Below the pieces are notes generated by a model that made no database searches, was not told where the DNA came from, and saw nothing but the letters and a program-made list of their open reading frames with translations. From Natronospirillum sp. (lineage in GTDB: Bacteria; Pseudomonadota; Gammaproteobacteria; Pseudomonadales; Natronospirillaceae): 64,000 bases of DNA. This document shows, piece after piece, positions 51,827 through 61,632 of this stretch; the stretch's first letter is position 1; every line of letters starts with the position of its first letter. The position numbers and the translations under genes are program-made. The stretch is from contig NZ_JAIUMC010000002.1 in NCBI RefSeq assembly GCF_022565775.1, forward strand, positions 62,001 to 126,000, read 5' to 3'.

Positions 51827-52990
51827 ATGACTTTGCGTCGTGCTCACTGGGCAGCTCTTCTGGTACTGGCCACTCTGGTCGTACTTGCCGGCTGCAGCGG
51901 CCTTGGGCGCTCCGCCCCGCCGGAACCGCCTGCGCTGGACAATGATCGTGTCGCGCTGGGCTGGCATTTCCGGTTTGTGAGTGAGTGGCAGCCGGGGCAG
52001 GGGCCGGAGCGTTTGCGCCCGGCGCTGGCCGATGGCGTGCTTTATGCGGCTTACAGCAACGGCGATGTGGTGGCGCTGGACCGCAATGATGGCCGTGTGC
52101 TCTGGCGCGCTGAATACGAGCCCTGGCAGGCAGGTGTGACCGCTTACGAAGGGCAGCTTTATCTGGTGAGCAAAACCGGTGATCTGAAGATACTGGATGC
52201 CAGCGATGGCAGTCTGGTGCAGAGCTCGGACCTCAATCTGTCGACTTTGGCGGCGCCTAGCGTATCTGACGGGCAGGTAGCGCTCCTTGGGCGTGACGGG
52301 TCATTGCGCCTCTGGGATACCAGCAGTGAGACCTGGGTATGGATTTATGACAGTGAACAGCCTGGTCTGACGCTGCATGGCCAGGCACAGCCTCTGATCG
52401 TCGGAGACCAGGTAATAGCCGGCTTTGCCAATGGCCGCCTGGCTGCGTTCAGTCTGCGCAACGGTGATCTGCTGTGGGCGCACCGCCTGTCTGACCCGCG
52501 TGGCAGCACAGACCTGCAGCGGCTGGTGGATGTGGATATGCAACCCCTGCTGGTCGACGGTCGGTTGTATGCCGGTGGTTATGAAGGCCGCCTGGTCGAG
52601 GTTTCGGCGCAGTCAGGGGAAATCGGCTGGCAACAGCAGAAGTCGGTGACGGCGAGCATGGCGACTGATGGCCGATCATTGTTTGTCGCAGACCAGTCGG
52701 GCGAGATCATTGCTTTCGACCTGTCCAACAAGGGCGAAAGATGGCGTCAGCAGGGGTATCGCGGCCGGCCAATTACCGGGCTGGGCGTGACCGATGGTCG
52801 CCTGATCGTGACTGATCGCCGCGGTTATGTGCACGTTCTGGACACCAATGATGGTGAAACGGTAGGTCGACTGGATTTCTCCGGGCGTGACTATTTTACC
52901 GTGCCACCGGTGACCGACAGTGAGCGATTCTATGTTCAGTCAATGCGTGGGCTGATTGTTACCGGACGCGAGCGTCCGGCCCAGAGGTGA
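51827..52990 (+). CDS. bamB: Outer membrane assembly lipoprotein BamB
   Basis: A 387-residue lipoprotein of the BAM complex with lipobox LAGC (about residue 24) and an eight-bladed PQQ-type beta-propeller (repeats such as [35 protein letters not shown]). The start at 51827 lies just after the yfgM stop; an upstream ATG at 51812 would add five residues. It precedes der. Confidence 0.95.
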   Translation: MTLRRAHWAALLVLATLVVLAGCSGLGRSAPPEPPALDNDRVALGWHFRFVSEWQPGQGPERLRPALADGVLYAAYSNGDVVALDRNDGRVLWRAEYEPWQAGVTAYEGQLYLVSKTGDLKILDASDGSLVQSSDLNLSTLAAPSVSDGQVALLGRDGSLRLWDTSSETWVWIYDSEQPGLTLHGQAQPLIVGDQVIAGFANGRLAAFSLRNGDLLWAHRLSDPRGSTDLQRLVDVDMQPLLVDGRLYAGGYEGRLVEVSAQSGEIGWQQQKSVTASMATDGRSLFVADQSGEIIAFDLSNKGERWRQQGYRGRPITGLGVTDGRLIVTDRRGYVHVLDTNDGETVGRLDFSGRDYFTVPPVTDSERFYVQSMRGLIVTGRERPAQR

Positions 52991-52994
52991 TCAA

Positions 52995-54365
52995 TTGACC
53001 CCCGTAATTGCTCTGGTTGGTCGGCCCAATGTCGGCAAATCAACTCTGTTCAACTGCCTGACCCGAACCCGGGATGCGCTGGTGGCAGACTGGCCCGGCC
53101 TTACGCGCGATCGCAAGTATGGTGAGGGTCAGTTGGGTGACCACCCCTATATTGTCGTTGATACCGGCGGCGTCAGCGGTTACGAGCAGGGCCTTGATTC
53201 GGAGATGGCCGAACAATCCTACGCGGCCATCGCAGAGGCGGATTTTGTGGTGTTCATGGTAGATGCACGCGAAGGCGTGACAGCCAGTGATCACGGTCTG
53301 GCCCGGCATCTGCGTGCCTCGGGCAAACCCATGCAGCTGGTAGTCAACAAGACGGATGGCCTCAACGAGGACACCGTACTGGGTGACTTCTATGAACTGG
53401 GCATGGGCGAGCCCTTCCCGCTGGCGGCCTCGCACAACCGGGGTGTGACCAGCCTGATTACCGAGGTGCTGGAGCAGTTTCCGCAAGCGGAGCCGGTCGA
53501 TGCCGAGGCACTGTTCGGCCAGGGTATACGTCTGGCCGTCGTCGGCCGGCCCAATGTGGGCAAGTCGACACTGATCAACCGCATGCTGGGTGAAGACCGC
53601 GTTGTGGTCTACGACCACCCGGGTACCACCATGGACAGCATCAGTATCCCTTTCCATCGCGAGGGGATCGACTACACCCTGATTGACACGGCAGGCGTAC
53701 GACGGCGCAAGAGCATCACCGAGGCGGTGGAGAAGTTCTCCATCATCAAGACACTGCAGGCCATTCAGAGCGCCAATGTGGTGGTGGTATTGCTGGATGC
53801 GCGTGACAGCGTGGTCGAACAGGATCTGCACATGCTGCACCATGTGTTGAAGTCCGGGCGTTCAGTGGTGCTGGCCGTCAACAAATGGGACGGCATGACC
53901 GAAGAGCAGAAGGATCAGGTACGCAAGGACCTCAACCGGCGGCTCGATTTCATGGGCTGGGCCGATCTGCACTTTATCTCGGCGCTGCATGGCACCAATG
54001 TGGGCCACCTGTTCAAGTCGGCCCAGCGCGCTTATGAAGCCGCCACATCACAATGGTCGACCAACTTCCTGACCGAGTTGATGCAGGGTATCGTGCAGGA
54101 GCATCAGCCACCGATGGTGAACGGGCGCCGCATCAAGCTGCGCTATGCACATCTCGGCGGCCGCAATCCGCCGGTCATCGTGGTGCACGGGAATCAGGTC
54201 GACAAGTTGCCCGGCAGCTACAAGCGCTACATGGAGAATACCTTTCGTGAGGTGCTTGAGCTGCGGGGTACTCCGGTACGCATGGAGTTCCGCTCCGGCG
54301 ACAATCCCTATGCGCCATCCAAGGGCAGGGTTAAAGATAAAGACAAAGGCAAAGGTAAGCGTTAG
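52995..54365 (+). CDS. der: Ribosome-associated GTPase Der (EngA)
   Basis: A 456-residue essential GTPase in 50S ribosome assembly, with two tandem G domains, each having GRPNVGKS, plus DTGG / DTAG, NKTD / NKWD, and a C-terminal KH-like domain ending in a Lys-rich tail. The TTG at 52995 is chosen because it begins [11 protein letters not shown] and has an AGAGGTGA site; the frame is open upstream into bamB. Its end overlaps convergent xseA by 4 bases. Confidence 0.96.
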   Translation: MTPVIALVGRPNVGKSTLFNCLTRTRDALVADWPGLTRDRKYGEGQLGDHPYIVVDTGGVSGYEQGLDSEMAEQSYAAIAEADFVVFMVDAREGVTASDHGLARHLRASGKPMQLVVNKTDGLNEDTVLGDFYELGMGEPFPLAASHNRGVTSLITEVLEQFPQAEPVDAEALFGQGIRLAVVGRPNVGKSTLINRMLGEDRVVVYDHPGTTMDSISIPFHREGIDYTLIDTAGVRRRKSITEAVEKFSIIKTLQAIQSANVVVVLLDARDSVVEQDLHMLHHVLKSGRSVVLAVNKWDGMTEEQKDQVRKDLNRRLDFMGWADLHFISALHGTNVGHLFKSAQRAYEAATSQWSTNFLTELMQGIVQEHQPPMVNGRRIKLRYAHLGGRNPPVIVVHGNQVDKLPGSYKRYMENTFREVLELRGTPVRMEFRSGDNPYAPSKGRVKDKDKGKGKR

Positions 54366-55720
54366 CCTTTCTGATCCCGAGCCACGTCAATCCGTTCCAC
54401 GCGTCCGGCAATCTGGCCATCGGCCAGCCGGACGCTGATGGGCTGCCCCTGTTCCACCTGGGTAACCGAGCGGATGAGCTTTTGTTCACTGTCCAGTGTA
54501 ATGCTGTAACCGCGCTGGAGCGTGGCCAGCGGGCTGGACAGGTGCAGCGCATGCCCCTGCTGCTCGAGACGATTGCGCCAGGCCCGCAGCAGGCGCTGCA
54601 TCACACCCGGCAGACGCTCTCTCAGGCTGCGCAGGCGGTCTTGCTGATGGTGCAGGCGATTGATCGGGGATACGCCCTGCAGCCGGCTCTGTGCGGCTGT
54701 GAGGCGCTGACGCCGACTGCGTACCAGAACCGCCCAGGCACGCTCCAGACGAGCGCTGCGGTCATCGAGACGCTGCTGCTGTTCGCGAATGCGCTCACTC
54801 GGATGACGGAGCCTTTGGCGCAGGTGCGCGACCTGCTGGCGGCGCTGATCCAACAGACGCAGTGCACTCTGCTGCAATTGACCTTCGATGCGCGAGAACT
54901 GCTGGCGCCAGACCTGCTGGTCCTGCGACAGCAACTCAGCCCCGGCAGAAGGCGTCGGAGCCCGAACATCGGCGACAAAATCGGCGATGGTAAAGTCCGT
55001 TTCATGGCCCACTGCGCTGACGACCGGCAAGGGGCTGGCCGCCAGATCACGCGCCAGTTGCTCATCATTGAAGCACCACAGGTCTTCGGCTGTACCGCCG
55101 CCCCGGGCGACCAGCAGTGCATCCACGGCATTGTCGCGAACGGCTCTGGCCAGTGCCGCTCTGATATCGGCGGCGGCGGCCCGACCCTGCACCAGACAGG
55201 CATAAACCCAGACTTCCATCCCCGGGTCGCGGCGCTGCAGCACCTGCAGAATGTCCTGCAGGGCCGCGCCGGTCGACGAGGTGATGACTCCCAGTCTGGT
55301 GACTCGCTCGGGCAGAGGTCGCTTGCGTTCAGGGTTGAAGAGCCCTTCGTCTGCCAGCTTCTTTTTCAGCGCTTCGAATTCAAGTTGCAACGCGCCTTCG
55401 CCTGCGGCCATCACGCCTGAAACAATAATCTGATAGTCGCCACGGCCTTCGAACAGACTCAGCCGACCGCGCACCAGCACTGAGTCGCCTTCCTGCAGAG
55501 GTGCGCGCTGGCGAGCCGCCTGGCCGCGAAAAAAGGCGCACCTTACCTGGGCTTCACTGTCCTTGAGGCTGAAATAGATATGGCCGGAGCGCGGCCGCGC
55601 CAGGTTGGATATCTCGCCCTTGACCAGCACGGTCGGAAAGTGCTGTTCCAGGATGAACTTGGCCTGGCGGTTCAGCTGCGCAACGGAAACGGGTGTGTTG
55701 TCGGTCGCGACGGTCATCAT
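54362..55720 (-). CDS. xseA: Exodeoxyribonuclease VII large subunit
   Basis: A 452-residue subunit of the single-strand exonuclease ExoVII. An N-terminal OB fold ([24 protein letters not shown]) is followed by the catalytic core ([48 protein letters not shown]) and a long coiled-coil C-terminus rich in Arg and Gln. Two adjacent ATGs (55720 and 55717) are possible. It follows hlyU by one base. The small subunit xseB is not in the window. Confidence 0.95.
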   Translation of the reverse strand: MMTVATDNTPVSVAQLNRQAKFILEQHFPTVLVKGEISNLARPRSGHIYFSLKDSEAQVRCAFFRGQAARQRAPLQEGDSVLVRGRLSLFEGRGDYQIIVSGVMAAGEGALQLEFEALKKKLADEGLFNPERKRPLPERVTRLGVITSSTGAALQDILQVLQRRDPGMEVWVYACLVQGRAAAADIRAALARAVRDNAVDALLVARGGGTAEDLWCFNDEQLARDLAASPLPVVSAVGHETDFTIADFVADVRAPTPSAGAELLSQDQQVWRQQFSRIEGQLQQSALRLLDQRRQQVAHLRQRLRHPSERIREQQQRLDDRSARLERAWAVLVRSRRQRLTAAQSRLQGVSPINRLHHQQDRLRSLRERLPGVMQRLLRAWRNRLEQQGHALHLSSPLATLQRGYSITLDSEQKLIRSVTQVEQGQPISVRLADGQIAGRVERIDVARDQKG

Positions 55721-55721
55721 C

Positions 55722-56018
55722 TCAAGGCGACTGAGCAAACATGCGGTCACCCAACTGGTCGACGGTCTGGCGTGCCTTGGTCAGTGTCTGATCCACTGCG
55801 ATGTCCAGCGTCGGGCAGAGGTCGGCGCGGATCAGGTTGTAACGCTGCTCCGGATTGTCGAGCCGCGTGATGGTGCCGGCAATGCGGTACTGACCCCCGA
55901 CCTTGATAGGGCTGATCGCAAGGTGGTAGCCACGATACTCTTCTTCATGCTGGACCGCCGATTTGGGGCCTTTCGCGTCACTGCTGCCACTCACTAGGGA
56001 TTTCAGCCATTGCAACAT
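55722..56018 (-). CDS. hlyU: HlyU-family regulator
   Basis: A 98-residue protein of the HlyU type (PF10115-like): MLQWLKSLV start, EYRGYHLAISPIKVGGQYRIAG, and a C-terminal helix. The name comes from the Vibrio haemolysin regulator, but most members are small proteins of unknown role. It is the first gene of a two-gene unit with xseA. It is not the ArsR-type HlyU. Confidence 0.85.
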   Translation of the reverse strand: MLQWLKSLVSGSSDAKGPKSAVQHEEEYRGYHLAISPIKVGGQYRIAGTITRLDNPEQRYNLIRADLCPTLDIAVDQTLTKARQTVDQLGDRMFAQSP

Positions 56019-56469
56019 AGCGCTCGGTTCCTTTCTTTTTCTCTGACGTTACGTCGTTACTGTGCATCGCCTTGTTCAGCCGCTCATTGTAGCGACTCAC
56101 TGGGTGGTCTGCGAGCCTTGAATACCATGCCCGAGGTGTAGTGGGCCCCCGGAGCAGTCTTCCACAGATACTGTGGATAACATTGTGGTTAACAATTTGA
56201 AAACAGGCTCGGGGCCCATGATGGCAGGGGGTTTCTTAGGGTGATCATAAAATAGACAGTCCCAAAAAATAAACAAAAACAATGGGTTATGTTTTTGTTG
56301 ACAAGGTTTCTCAACTCTGGCAACCCAATGAGACTGTTACCTTCCAGTGCCGAGCAATGTGCATAACCTCAGAAGATTTTCCAGACGGGCAAGAACATTG
56401 TTGCTCTAAGGTAGGCAAGTGGCGCCCGGGTCGGTAAAATCGCCCCACGAAAATCAGGCCTCCATTGCT
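56019..56469. other. Gene-free 451-base region between hlyU and nrdR
   Basis: No supported gene. It contains the structured element at 56142-56218, three DnaA-box-like sites, and a 9-bp hairpin (56273-56281 with 56290-56298) overlapping a perfect TTGACA (56298-56303) that has no -10 at the right distance. The stretch around 56260-56300 is clearly A/T-richer than its surroundings. Confidence 0.6.
56142..56218. promoter_or_regulatory. Cruciform-like element with DnaA-box matches upstream of nrdR
   Basis: A 12-bp outer stem with a 2-base bulge (56142-56155 with 56207-56218) encloses a 7-bp hairpin (56161-56177, loop ATA) and a 5-bp hairpin (56182-56196). TGTGGATAA at 56172-56180 is an exact DnaA box (TTATNCACA complement) and TGTGGTTAA at 56184-56192 is one mismatch away. 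A third, exact box TGTGCATAA lies at 56358-56366. All have the same orientation. Confidence 0.5.
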
Positions 56470-56928
56470 ATGCACTGTCCATTCTGTGGTCAACCCGACT
56501 CCAAGGTGATCGATTCGCGACTGGTAGCCGAAGGCCAGCAGGTTCGCCGGCGCCGTGAATGTGTTCACTGTGGTGAGCGCTTCACGTCCTATGAGACTGC
56601 TGAGCTGGTGATGCCCAAGGTAATAAAGCAGGACGGCACCCGCGAGCCCTACAATGCCGACAAGCTGCGCGCCGGCATGATGCGAGCGCTTGAGAAGCGC
56701 CCCGTGTCCATGGAAGACATTGAATCCGCCATCACCCATATAGAACATCAGCTGCGCGCCCGCGGAGAGCGGGAGGTGCCCTCGCGCGCGGTCGGGGAGG
56801 CAGTCATGCAGGCCCTGAAACAACTCGATCAGGTGGCCTATGTGCGCTTTGCTTCCGTCTACATGAGCTTTCAGGATATTGCTGAATTTCGCGCCGAAAT
56901 CGAGCGTCTGGAGAAGCTGCGTCCATGA
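56470..56928 (+). CDS. nrdR: Ribonucleotide reductase repressor NrdR
   Basis: A 152-residue repressor with a zinc ribbon (CPFC and CVHC at about 3-34) and an ATP-cone (about 49-139). It senses ATP/dATP and represses nrd operons. The ATG at 56470 matches the family start MHCPFC; the upstream extension to 56419 is not supported. It overlaps ribD by 4 bases, the usual nrdR-ribD arrangement. Confidence 0.96.
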   Translation: MHCPFCGQPDSKVIDSRLVAEGQQVRRRRECVHCGERFTSYETAELVMPKVIKQDGTREPYNADKLRAGMMRALEKRPVSMEDIESAITHIEHQLRARGEREVPSRAVGEAVMQALKQLDQVAYVRFASVYMSFQDIAEFRAEIERLEKLRP

Positions 56929-58061
56929 TGGCAGGGCAGGATGAGCACTGGATGCAGCGCGCCATCCGGCTGGCCGAACGAGGCCTCTTCTCGGCAGCGC
57001 CAAACCCTCGTGTCGGTTGCACCATCGTCAAGTCGGGCGTGGAGATCGGATCTGGCTGGCACCCGGGAACCGGAGAGCCGCATGCCGAAGTATTTGCCCT
57101 GCGCGAGGCGGGCAAGGCGGCGCGAGGCGCCACTGCCTATGTGAATCTGGAACCGTGCAGTCATTTTGGCCGCACACCGCCGTGTGCCGATGCCCTGCTG
57201 GAAGCTGGTGTTGCCCGGGTGGTGGTTGGCCATATCGACCCCAATCCGCAGGTTGCCGGGCAGGGAATAGAGCGGCTGCGAGCTGCCGGGGTGGCGGTTA
57301 CCGTTGGTGTGCTGGAAGAAGCCTGTGACGCCCTGAACAAGGGGTTCTTCAAGCGCATGCAGCAGGGAGTTCCCTGGGTGCGGGTGAAGATTGCGCACAG
57401 TCTGGATGGGCGAACGGCCATGGCCAGTGGCGAAAGCCAGTGGATTACCGGCGAAGAAGCCCGTGCGGATGTCCAGTACTGGCGGGCCCGCAGTTGCGCC
57501 GTACTGACCGGTGCCGATACCCTGCTGCACGATCAGGCTCGCCTGAAAGTCCGGCGGGATCTGTTGGTCCGGCGCTGGCCGGAGCATCCACCGGTAGAAA
57601 ACCCTTTGCGTATTCTGATCGACAGCCAGCTCCGGGTATCACCGGATCACCCTTTTTTCTCCGACCTGAGTGATGTCATGGTATGCACCTCTGCAGACCA
57701 GGAAGGAGATGCCTTGGCAGCGCTGCACCACCGCGGTATTCCCGTTCTCTGCCTGCCGCGCCGAGGCGATCATCTCGACCTGAACGAATTGCTGCAGGCT
57801 CTCGGTGAGCGTGGAATCAATGAACTGATGGTGGAAAGCGGGCCGCGTCTCAGCGGGGCCTTCATACAGCAGCAACTGGTTGATGAACTGGTGCTCTATT
57901 GCGCGCCGCGCTGGCTGGGCAGCAAGGGCCTGCCGGTGGTGGATCTGCCGCTGACCCGCATGGCCAAGAGTGTTTTGCTAGACGTGCAGGACCAACGACA
58001 ATTCGGGGCTGACTGGCGTATAATCGCCGTGCCGGAATACACGACAGAATCAGCCCTTTGA
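56925..58061 (+). CDS. ribD: Bifunctional riboflavin deaminase/reductase RibD
   Basis: A 378-residue enzyme for the second and third steps of riboflavin synthesis. The N-terminal deaminase carries HAE (H53, E55) and [11 protein letters not shown] (C78, C87), and the C-terminal reductase has [13 protein letters not shown] and [13 protein letters not shown]. It is followed after 27 bases by the ribB-type gene, without the riboflavin synthase gene that lies between them in Pseudomonas. Confidence 0.96.
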   Translation: MMAGQDEHWMQRAIRLAERGLFSAAPNPRVGCTIVKSGVEIGSGWHPGTGEPHAEVFALREAGKAARGATAYVNLEPCSHFGRTPPCADALLEAGVARVVVGHIDPNPQVAGQGIERLRAAGVAVTVGVLEEACDALNKGFFKRMQQGVPWVRVKIAHSLDGRTAMASGESQWITGEEARADVQYWRARSCAVLTGADTLLHDQARLKVRRDLLVRRWPEHPPVENPLRILIDSQLRVSPDHPFFSDLSDVMVCTSADQEGDALAALHHRGIPVLCLPRRGDHLDLNELLQALGERGINELMVESGPRLSGAFIQQQLVDELVLYCAPRWLGSKGLPVVDLPLTRMAKSVLLDVQDQRQFGADWRIIAVPEYTTESAL

Positions 58062-58088
58062 GGCTGGTGTTGATACGGGAGAAACGGT

Positions 58089-59216
58089 TTGGAGCTCAAT
58101 TCGGTAGAAGAAATCATTGAGGATATCCGCCAGGGCAAGATGGTGATCCTGATGGATGATGAAGACCGTGAAAATGAAGGCGATCTGATGGTGGCCGCCG
58201 AGTGCGTGACCCCCGAGATCATCAACTTCATGGCCCGCGAAGCCCGTGGTCTGATTTGTCTGCCGCTGACCGGTCAGCGCTGCGACGAACTGGAACTGCC
58301 GGCCATGGTGCAGTCGTCCAGCGAGAAGTTCGGCACTCATTTTACCGTGTCCATTGAAGCGGCGACAGGTGTGACCACGGGCATCAGTGCCGCCGACCGG
58401 TCGCGCACCATCCAGGTTGCCATCGATCCGTCCAGCGGCCCGCAGGATATTGTGCAGCCGGGTCATATCTTTCCCCTGCGGGCCGAGGCCGGCGGTGTAC
58501 TGAGTCGCGCCGGTCATACCGAGGCGGCCTGCGACCTGGCCCGGCTGGCGGGCCTGCAGCCGTCCTGTGTGATCGTGGAGATCATGAACGATGACGGCAC
58601 CATGTCTCGTCGCCCTGATCTGGAAAAGTTTGCCCAGAAGCACGACCTCAAGATCGGCACCATTGCGGACCTGATCCATTATCGGATGATGACCGAGCGC
58701 ACTATCCGGTTGCTGGAGCAGCGGCCAATCAGCACCCCCTGGGGGGATTTCGATCTCCGAGTCTATGAGGACCGGATTGAAGGCGGTCGTCACATGACGT
58801 TGTCCCAAGGTCAGTTTTCCGCCGGTGAGCCCGCGCTGGTGCGGGTCCACGGGGTACAAACCCTGCGCGACCTGCTGGGTGTGGAAACCGGTGGCTGGTC
58901 ATTGCATTCGGCGCTGGCCCAGGTCAACCGGGAAGGCAAGGGCGTGGTCGTGCTGATCGATCAGCATACTGGCGCCGACATCATTGACGAACTGCATCGC
59001 CTCGACAACCCGGAGCGCAAGCGCACCGGGTGGGGCGGCAACAGCTCCGGAGCCTATGTCACCATCGGCACCGGCGCCCAGATTCTGCGTGACCTGGGCA
59101 TCAGTCGCATGCGGCTGATGAGTTCACCCATTAAATTTGGCGGTATATCCGGCTTTGATCTCGAGATCGAAGAGTATCTTCAGGGGCCGACCGCACCCAA
59201 GCAAGAGGAAAACTGA
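58089..59216 (+). CDS. ribB: 3,4-dihydroxy-2-butanone-4-phosphate synthase with degraded GTP cyclohydrolase II domain
   Basis: A 375-residue protein. The N-terminal part (about 1-200) is Rib[24 protein letters not shown]-like block ([16 protein letters not shown]). The C-terminal 170 residues have the fold of GTP cyclohydrolase II, but the zinc-binding Cys motif of RibA (CxxxxxxxxxxCxC type) is absent, so only RibB activity is expected. Such RibBX-type fusions are known in related bacteria. A TTG start follows a GGGAG site. It overlaps ribH by one base. Confidence 0.92.
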   Translation: MELNSVEEIIEDIRQGKMVILMDDEDRENEGDLMVAAECVTPEIINFMAREARGLICLPLTGQRCDELELPAMVQSSSEKFGTHFTVSIEAATGVTTGISAADRSRTIQVAIDPSSGPQDIVQPGHIFPLRAEAGGVLSRAGHTEAACDLARLAGLQPSCVIVEIMNDDGTMSRRPDLEKFAQKHDLKIGTIADLIHYRMMTERTIRLLEQRPISTPWGDFDLRVYEDRIEGGRHMTLSQGQFSAGEPALVRVHGVQTLRDLLGVETGGWSLHSALAQVNREGKGVVVLIDQHTGADIIDELHRLDNPERKRTGWGGNSSGAYVTIGTGAQILRDLGISRMRLMSSPIKFGGISGFDLEIEEYLQGPTAPKQEEN

Positions 59217-59692
59217 TGAGTGACATCAAGACCCTGGAAGGGGATCTGCAACCGAACAGTGCGCGCTACGCCATCGTCGTGGCCCGCTGGAATGCCTTTG
59301 TTGTCGACAGCCTCGAGAAGGGGGCCATAGAAGCCCTGACGCGGCGCGGCATCGGCCGCGACCAGTTGACCCTGATCCGGGTGCCGGGCGCCTACGAGAT
59401 ACCTCTGGCGGTGCAGAAGGCCGCGGCTTCCGGTCACTATGACGCGGTCATTGCGTTGGGCGCCGTTATTCGCGGCGGAACGCCGCATTTCGATTTTGTG
59501 GCCGGTGAGTGTGTCAGTGGCATGAGTCGCGCCATGCTGACCCACAATGTGCCGGTTGCTTTCGGCGTGCTGACGGTCGATACCATAGAGCAGGCCATCG
59601 AGCGGGCCGGTACCAAGGCGGGCAACAAGGGTGAGGAGGCTGCCCTCAGCGCTCTGGAGATGGTCAACCTGCTGCAACAGTTGGAAAGCTGA
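59216..59692 (+). CDS. ribH: 6,7-dimethyl-8-ribityllumazine synthase
   Basis: A 158-residue lumazine synthase joining the RibB product with the pyrimidine from RibD. Motifs: [42 protein letters not shown], and [11 protein letters not shown]. Its start and stop share one base with ribB and nusB. The next enzyme, riboflavin synthase, is not in this operon. Confidence 0.96.
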   Translation: MSDIKTLEGDLQPNSARYAIVVARWNAFVVDSLEKGAIEALTRRGIGRDQLTLIRVPGAYEIPLAVQKAAASGHYDAVIALGAVIRGGTPHFDFVAGECVSGMSRAMLTHNVPVAFGVLTVDTIEQAIERAGTKAGNKGEEAALSALEMVNLLQQLES

Positions 59693-60126
59693 TGAGTGAT
59701 TTTAAACCCGCCGCGCGCCGGAAAGCCCGCCATATGGCCATGCAGGCCCTGTATCAATGGCATATCGGCAAAGCCACGGCGAGTGAAATAGAAGCGCAGT
59801 TTCTGGCCGACCAGAACATGGAGAAGGTGGACAAGGTCTACTTCCATGAATTGCTTCACACCGTGACGCGCAAGGTCGGCGAGCTGGATGAACTGCTGTC
59901 CACGGTTCTGGATCGGCCGGTGAAGGATCTCACGCCGGTTGAGCTGTCGATTCTGCGCCTTGGGGCCTATGAACTGCGTGATCGTATCGATGTGCCTTAT
60001 CGAGTAGTCATCAACGAAGGGGTCGAACTGGCCAAGTCGTTTGGCGCGACGGAAGGCCACCGCTATGTCAACGGTGTGCTGGACAAGCTGGCTCGCTCCA
60101 CACGTCAGGCCGAGCGCTCTGGCTGA
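59692..60126 (+). CDS. nusB: Transcription antitermination factor NusB
   Basis: A 144-residue all-helical protein that binds boxA RNA with NusE in rRNA antitermination. [16 protein letters not shown] at the start and [47 protein letters not shown] at the end are typical. SuhB, a partner in the same complex in E. coli, is also in this window in a degraded form. It precedes thiL by 3 bases. Confidence 0.96.
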   Translation: MSDFKPAARRKARHMAMQALYQWHIGKATASEIEAQFLADQNMEKVDKVYFHELLHTVTRKVGELDELLSTVLDRPVKDLTPVELSILRLGAYELRDRIDVPYRVVINEGVELAKSFGATEGHRYVNGVLDKLARSTRQAERSG

Positions 60127-60129
60127 ACC

Positions 60130-61101
60130 ATGAAGAGCAGCGGCGAGTTTGAACGGATCAGTCGCTGGCTGTTGCCCCTGGCGGAGGCTGACTCGTCATT
60201 GCAGGACCTGCAGTCTTCCGTGCTGATTGCCAATGGAGACGACGCCCTCGCCATTCGCGCCCCCGCCCCTCTGGTGATGTCGGTTGATGTGGCGGTGGCC
60301 GATACCCACTTCCCGCTGAATGCTCAGCCAGCGGATATCGCCAGCAAGGCGCTGCGCGCTGCTCTGAGTGACCTGGGTGCCATGGGTGCCAGGCCCTGGT
60401 TCTATACTCTGGGTCTGGTCATGCCGCGTGACCTTTCCGACGACTGGTTGCAGGCTTTCGCCACCGCGCTCCGCGACGAAAACCAACGCTGGCATTGCCA
60501 GTGTCTGGGTGGCGACCTGACTCGTGGCAAGCAGCTCTCGATCGCAGTGCAGGTCCATGGGCTGTGTGACTACCCACTCGCGCGCCACGGGGCAAAAATC
60601 GGCGACCAGCTCTGGGTCACCGGCACTCTGGGTGGTGCGTCTGCCGGTCTGCCGATGGCCCTGGGTGAGCAGCTCGCCGACAGCCGGTTGCTGGACGCCT
60701 TCTATCGGCCATCCCTGCCACTCGAGTTCATGTCCGCGCTGGGTGGCAGCGCCACTGCCGCGATTGATGTCTCCGATGGACTTGTTGCAGACCTGAACCA
60801 CCTGTTGTCTGCCAGCCGGGTCGGTGCGTCGATTACGCTTGACGATTTGCCGCTGCATCCGGCGCTGTGCGATCATCCGCAACAGGGTCTCACCTTCGCG
60901 CTCTACGGCGGTGAGGACTATCAGGTGCTGTTCACCGCTCATCCCGACCAGGCTGAAACCGTTTTGCGGCTGGCCGGGGAACACAAGCAACCGGTAACCT
61001 GTATCGGAACCATTGAGCAGGCGGCCGGACTGCGCGCCAGTCTTGACGGTCAACCGCATGATTTGCGTGACCGGAACACAGGATTTGACCATTTTGACTG
61101 A
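60130..61101 (+). CDS. thiL: Thiamine-monophosphate kinase
   Basis: A 323-residue ATP-dependent kinase turning thiamine phosphate, the product of the thi operon at 12.5 kb, into thiamine diphosphate, the ligand of the TPP riboswitch. SVDVAVADTHFPL, ALSDLGAMGARP, GGDLTRG and AIDVSDGLVADL are diagnostic. It is unlinked from the thi operon, sitting between nusB and pgpA as in related genomes. Confidence 0.95.
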   Translation: MKSSGEFERISRWLLPLAEADSSLQDLQSSVLIANGDDALAIRAPAPLVMSVDVAVADTHFPLNAQPADIASKALRAALSDLGAMGARPWFYTLGLVMPRDLSDDWLQAFATALRDENQRWHCQCLGGDLTRGKQLSIAVQVHGLCDYPLARHGAKIGDQLWVTGTLGGASAGLPMALGEQLADSRLLDAFYRPSLPLEFMSALGGSATAAIDVSDGLVADLNHLLSASRVGASITLDDLPLHPALCDHPQQGLTFALYGGEDYQVLFTAHPDQAETVLRLAGEHKQPVTCIGTIEQAAGLRASLDGQPHDLRDRNTGFDHFD

Positions 61102-61609
61102 CACTTCACGCCACAAAACCCGTTACTCGACGCAACACCGCAGTTGGATTCACTGGCTGGCCTTTGGTCTGGGTACCGGCACTGCACCTCGTGCACCGGG
61201 CACGGTTGGCACCGCCGCTGCGCTGCTGTTTCTGCCGGTATTCGGCATGATGTCATGGCCGGTGCAGATCGTCTGGGTTGTGCTGACTGGCCTGGTGGGT
61301 ATCTGGCTGTGCGACAGAACGGCCCGCGATCTCAAAGTGCACGATCACCCGGGTATTGTCTGGGATGAGTTTGTCGGTCTGTGGATCGTGTTTATCGCGG
61401 TGCCGCTGACCTGGTTCAACGTTCTGCTCGGCTTCCTCCTGTTCCGTTTTTTTGATGTGCTGAAACCCTGGCCCATCAGTTGGCTGGACCGGCGAGTCAA
61501 AGGCGGTTTCGGCATCATGGTGGATGATGTTCTGGCCGGTTTGATGGCACTTGTCCTCATGCACCTCTGGTTAGTCAGCGGCTGGGCGTCTACACTGTCT
61601 GGTGTCTGA
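61094..61609 (+). CDS. pgpA: Phosphatidylglycerophosphatase A
   Basis: A 171-residue inner-membrane enzyme that dephosphorylates phosphatidylglycerol phosphate. Four hydrophobic segments are seen, and the catalytic blocks GTGTAPRAPGTVGT, IVWDEFVG and MVDDVLAG match the family. The TTG at 61094 overlaps thiL by 8 bases and gives the family length; the frame is open further upstream without support. Confidence 0.92.
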   Translation: MTDTSRHKTRYSTQHRSWIHWLAFGLGTGTAPRAPGTVGTAAALLFLPVFGMMSWPVQIVWVVLTGLVGIWLCDRTARDLKVHDHPGIVWDEFVGLWIVFIAVPLTWFNVLLGFLLFRFFDVLKPWPISWLDRRVKGGFGIMVDDVLAGLMALVLMHLWLVSGWASTLSGV

Positions 61610-61632
61610 AACTACAGCCATCCCGAACGGGG

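Noticed and set aside
56161-56177. NrdR box
   Set aside because: The palindrome has an odd 3-base centre and does not match the 16-base NrdR pattern (ACACWATATMTWGTGT type).
56298-56326. Strong promoter starting with TTGACA before nrdR
   Set aside because: The -35 is perfect but no -10-like hexamer is found 16-18 bases downstream.
56019-56469. Chromosomal origin (oriC)
   Set aside because: DnaA-box matches are few, and dnaA, dnaN, gidA and rpmH are absent; a local regulatory or titration site is more likely.
58062-58088. FMN riboswitch before the ribB-type gene
   Set aside because: Only 27 bases separate ribD and ribB; there is no room and no RFN motif.
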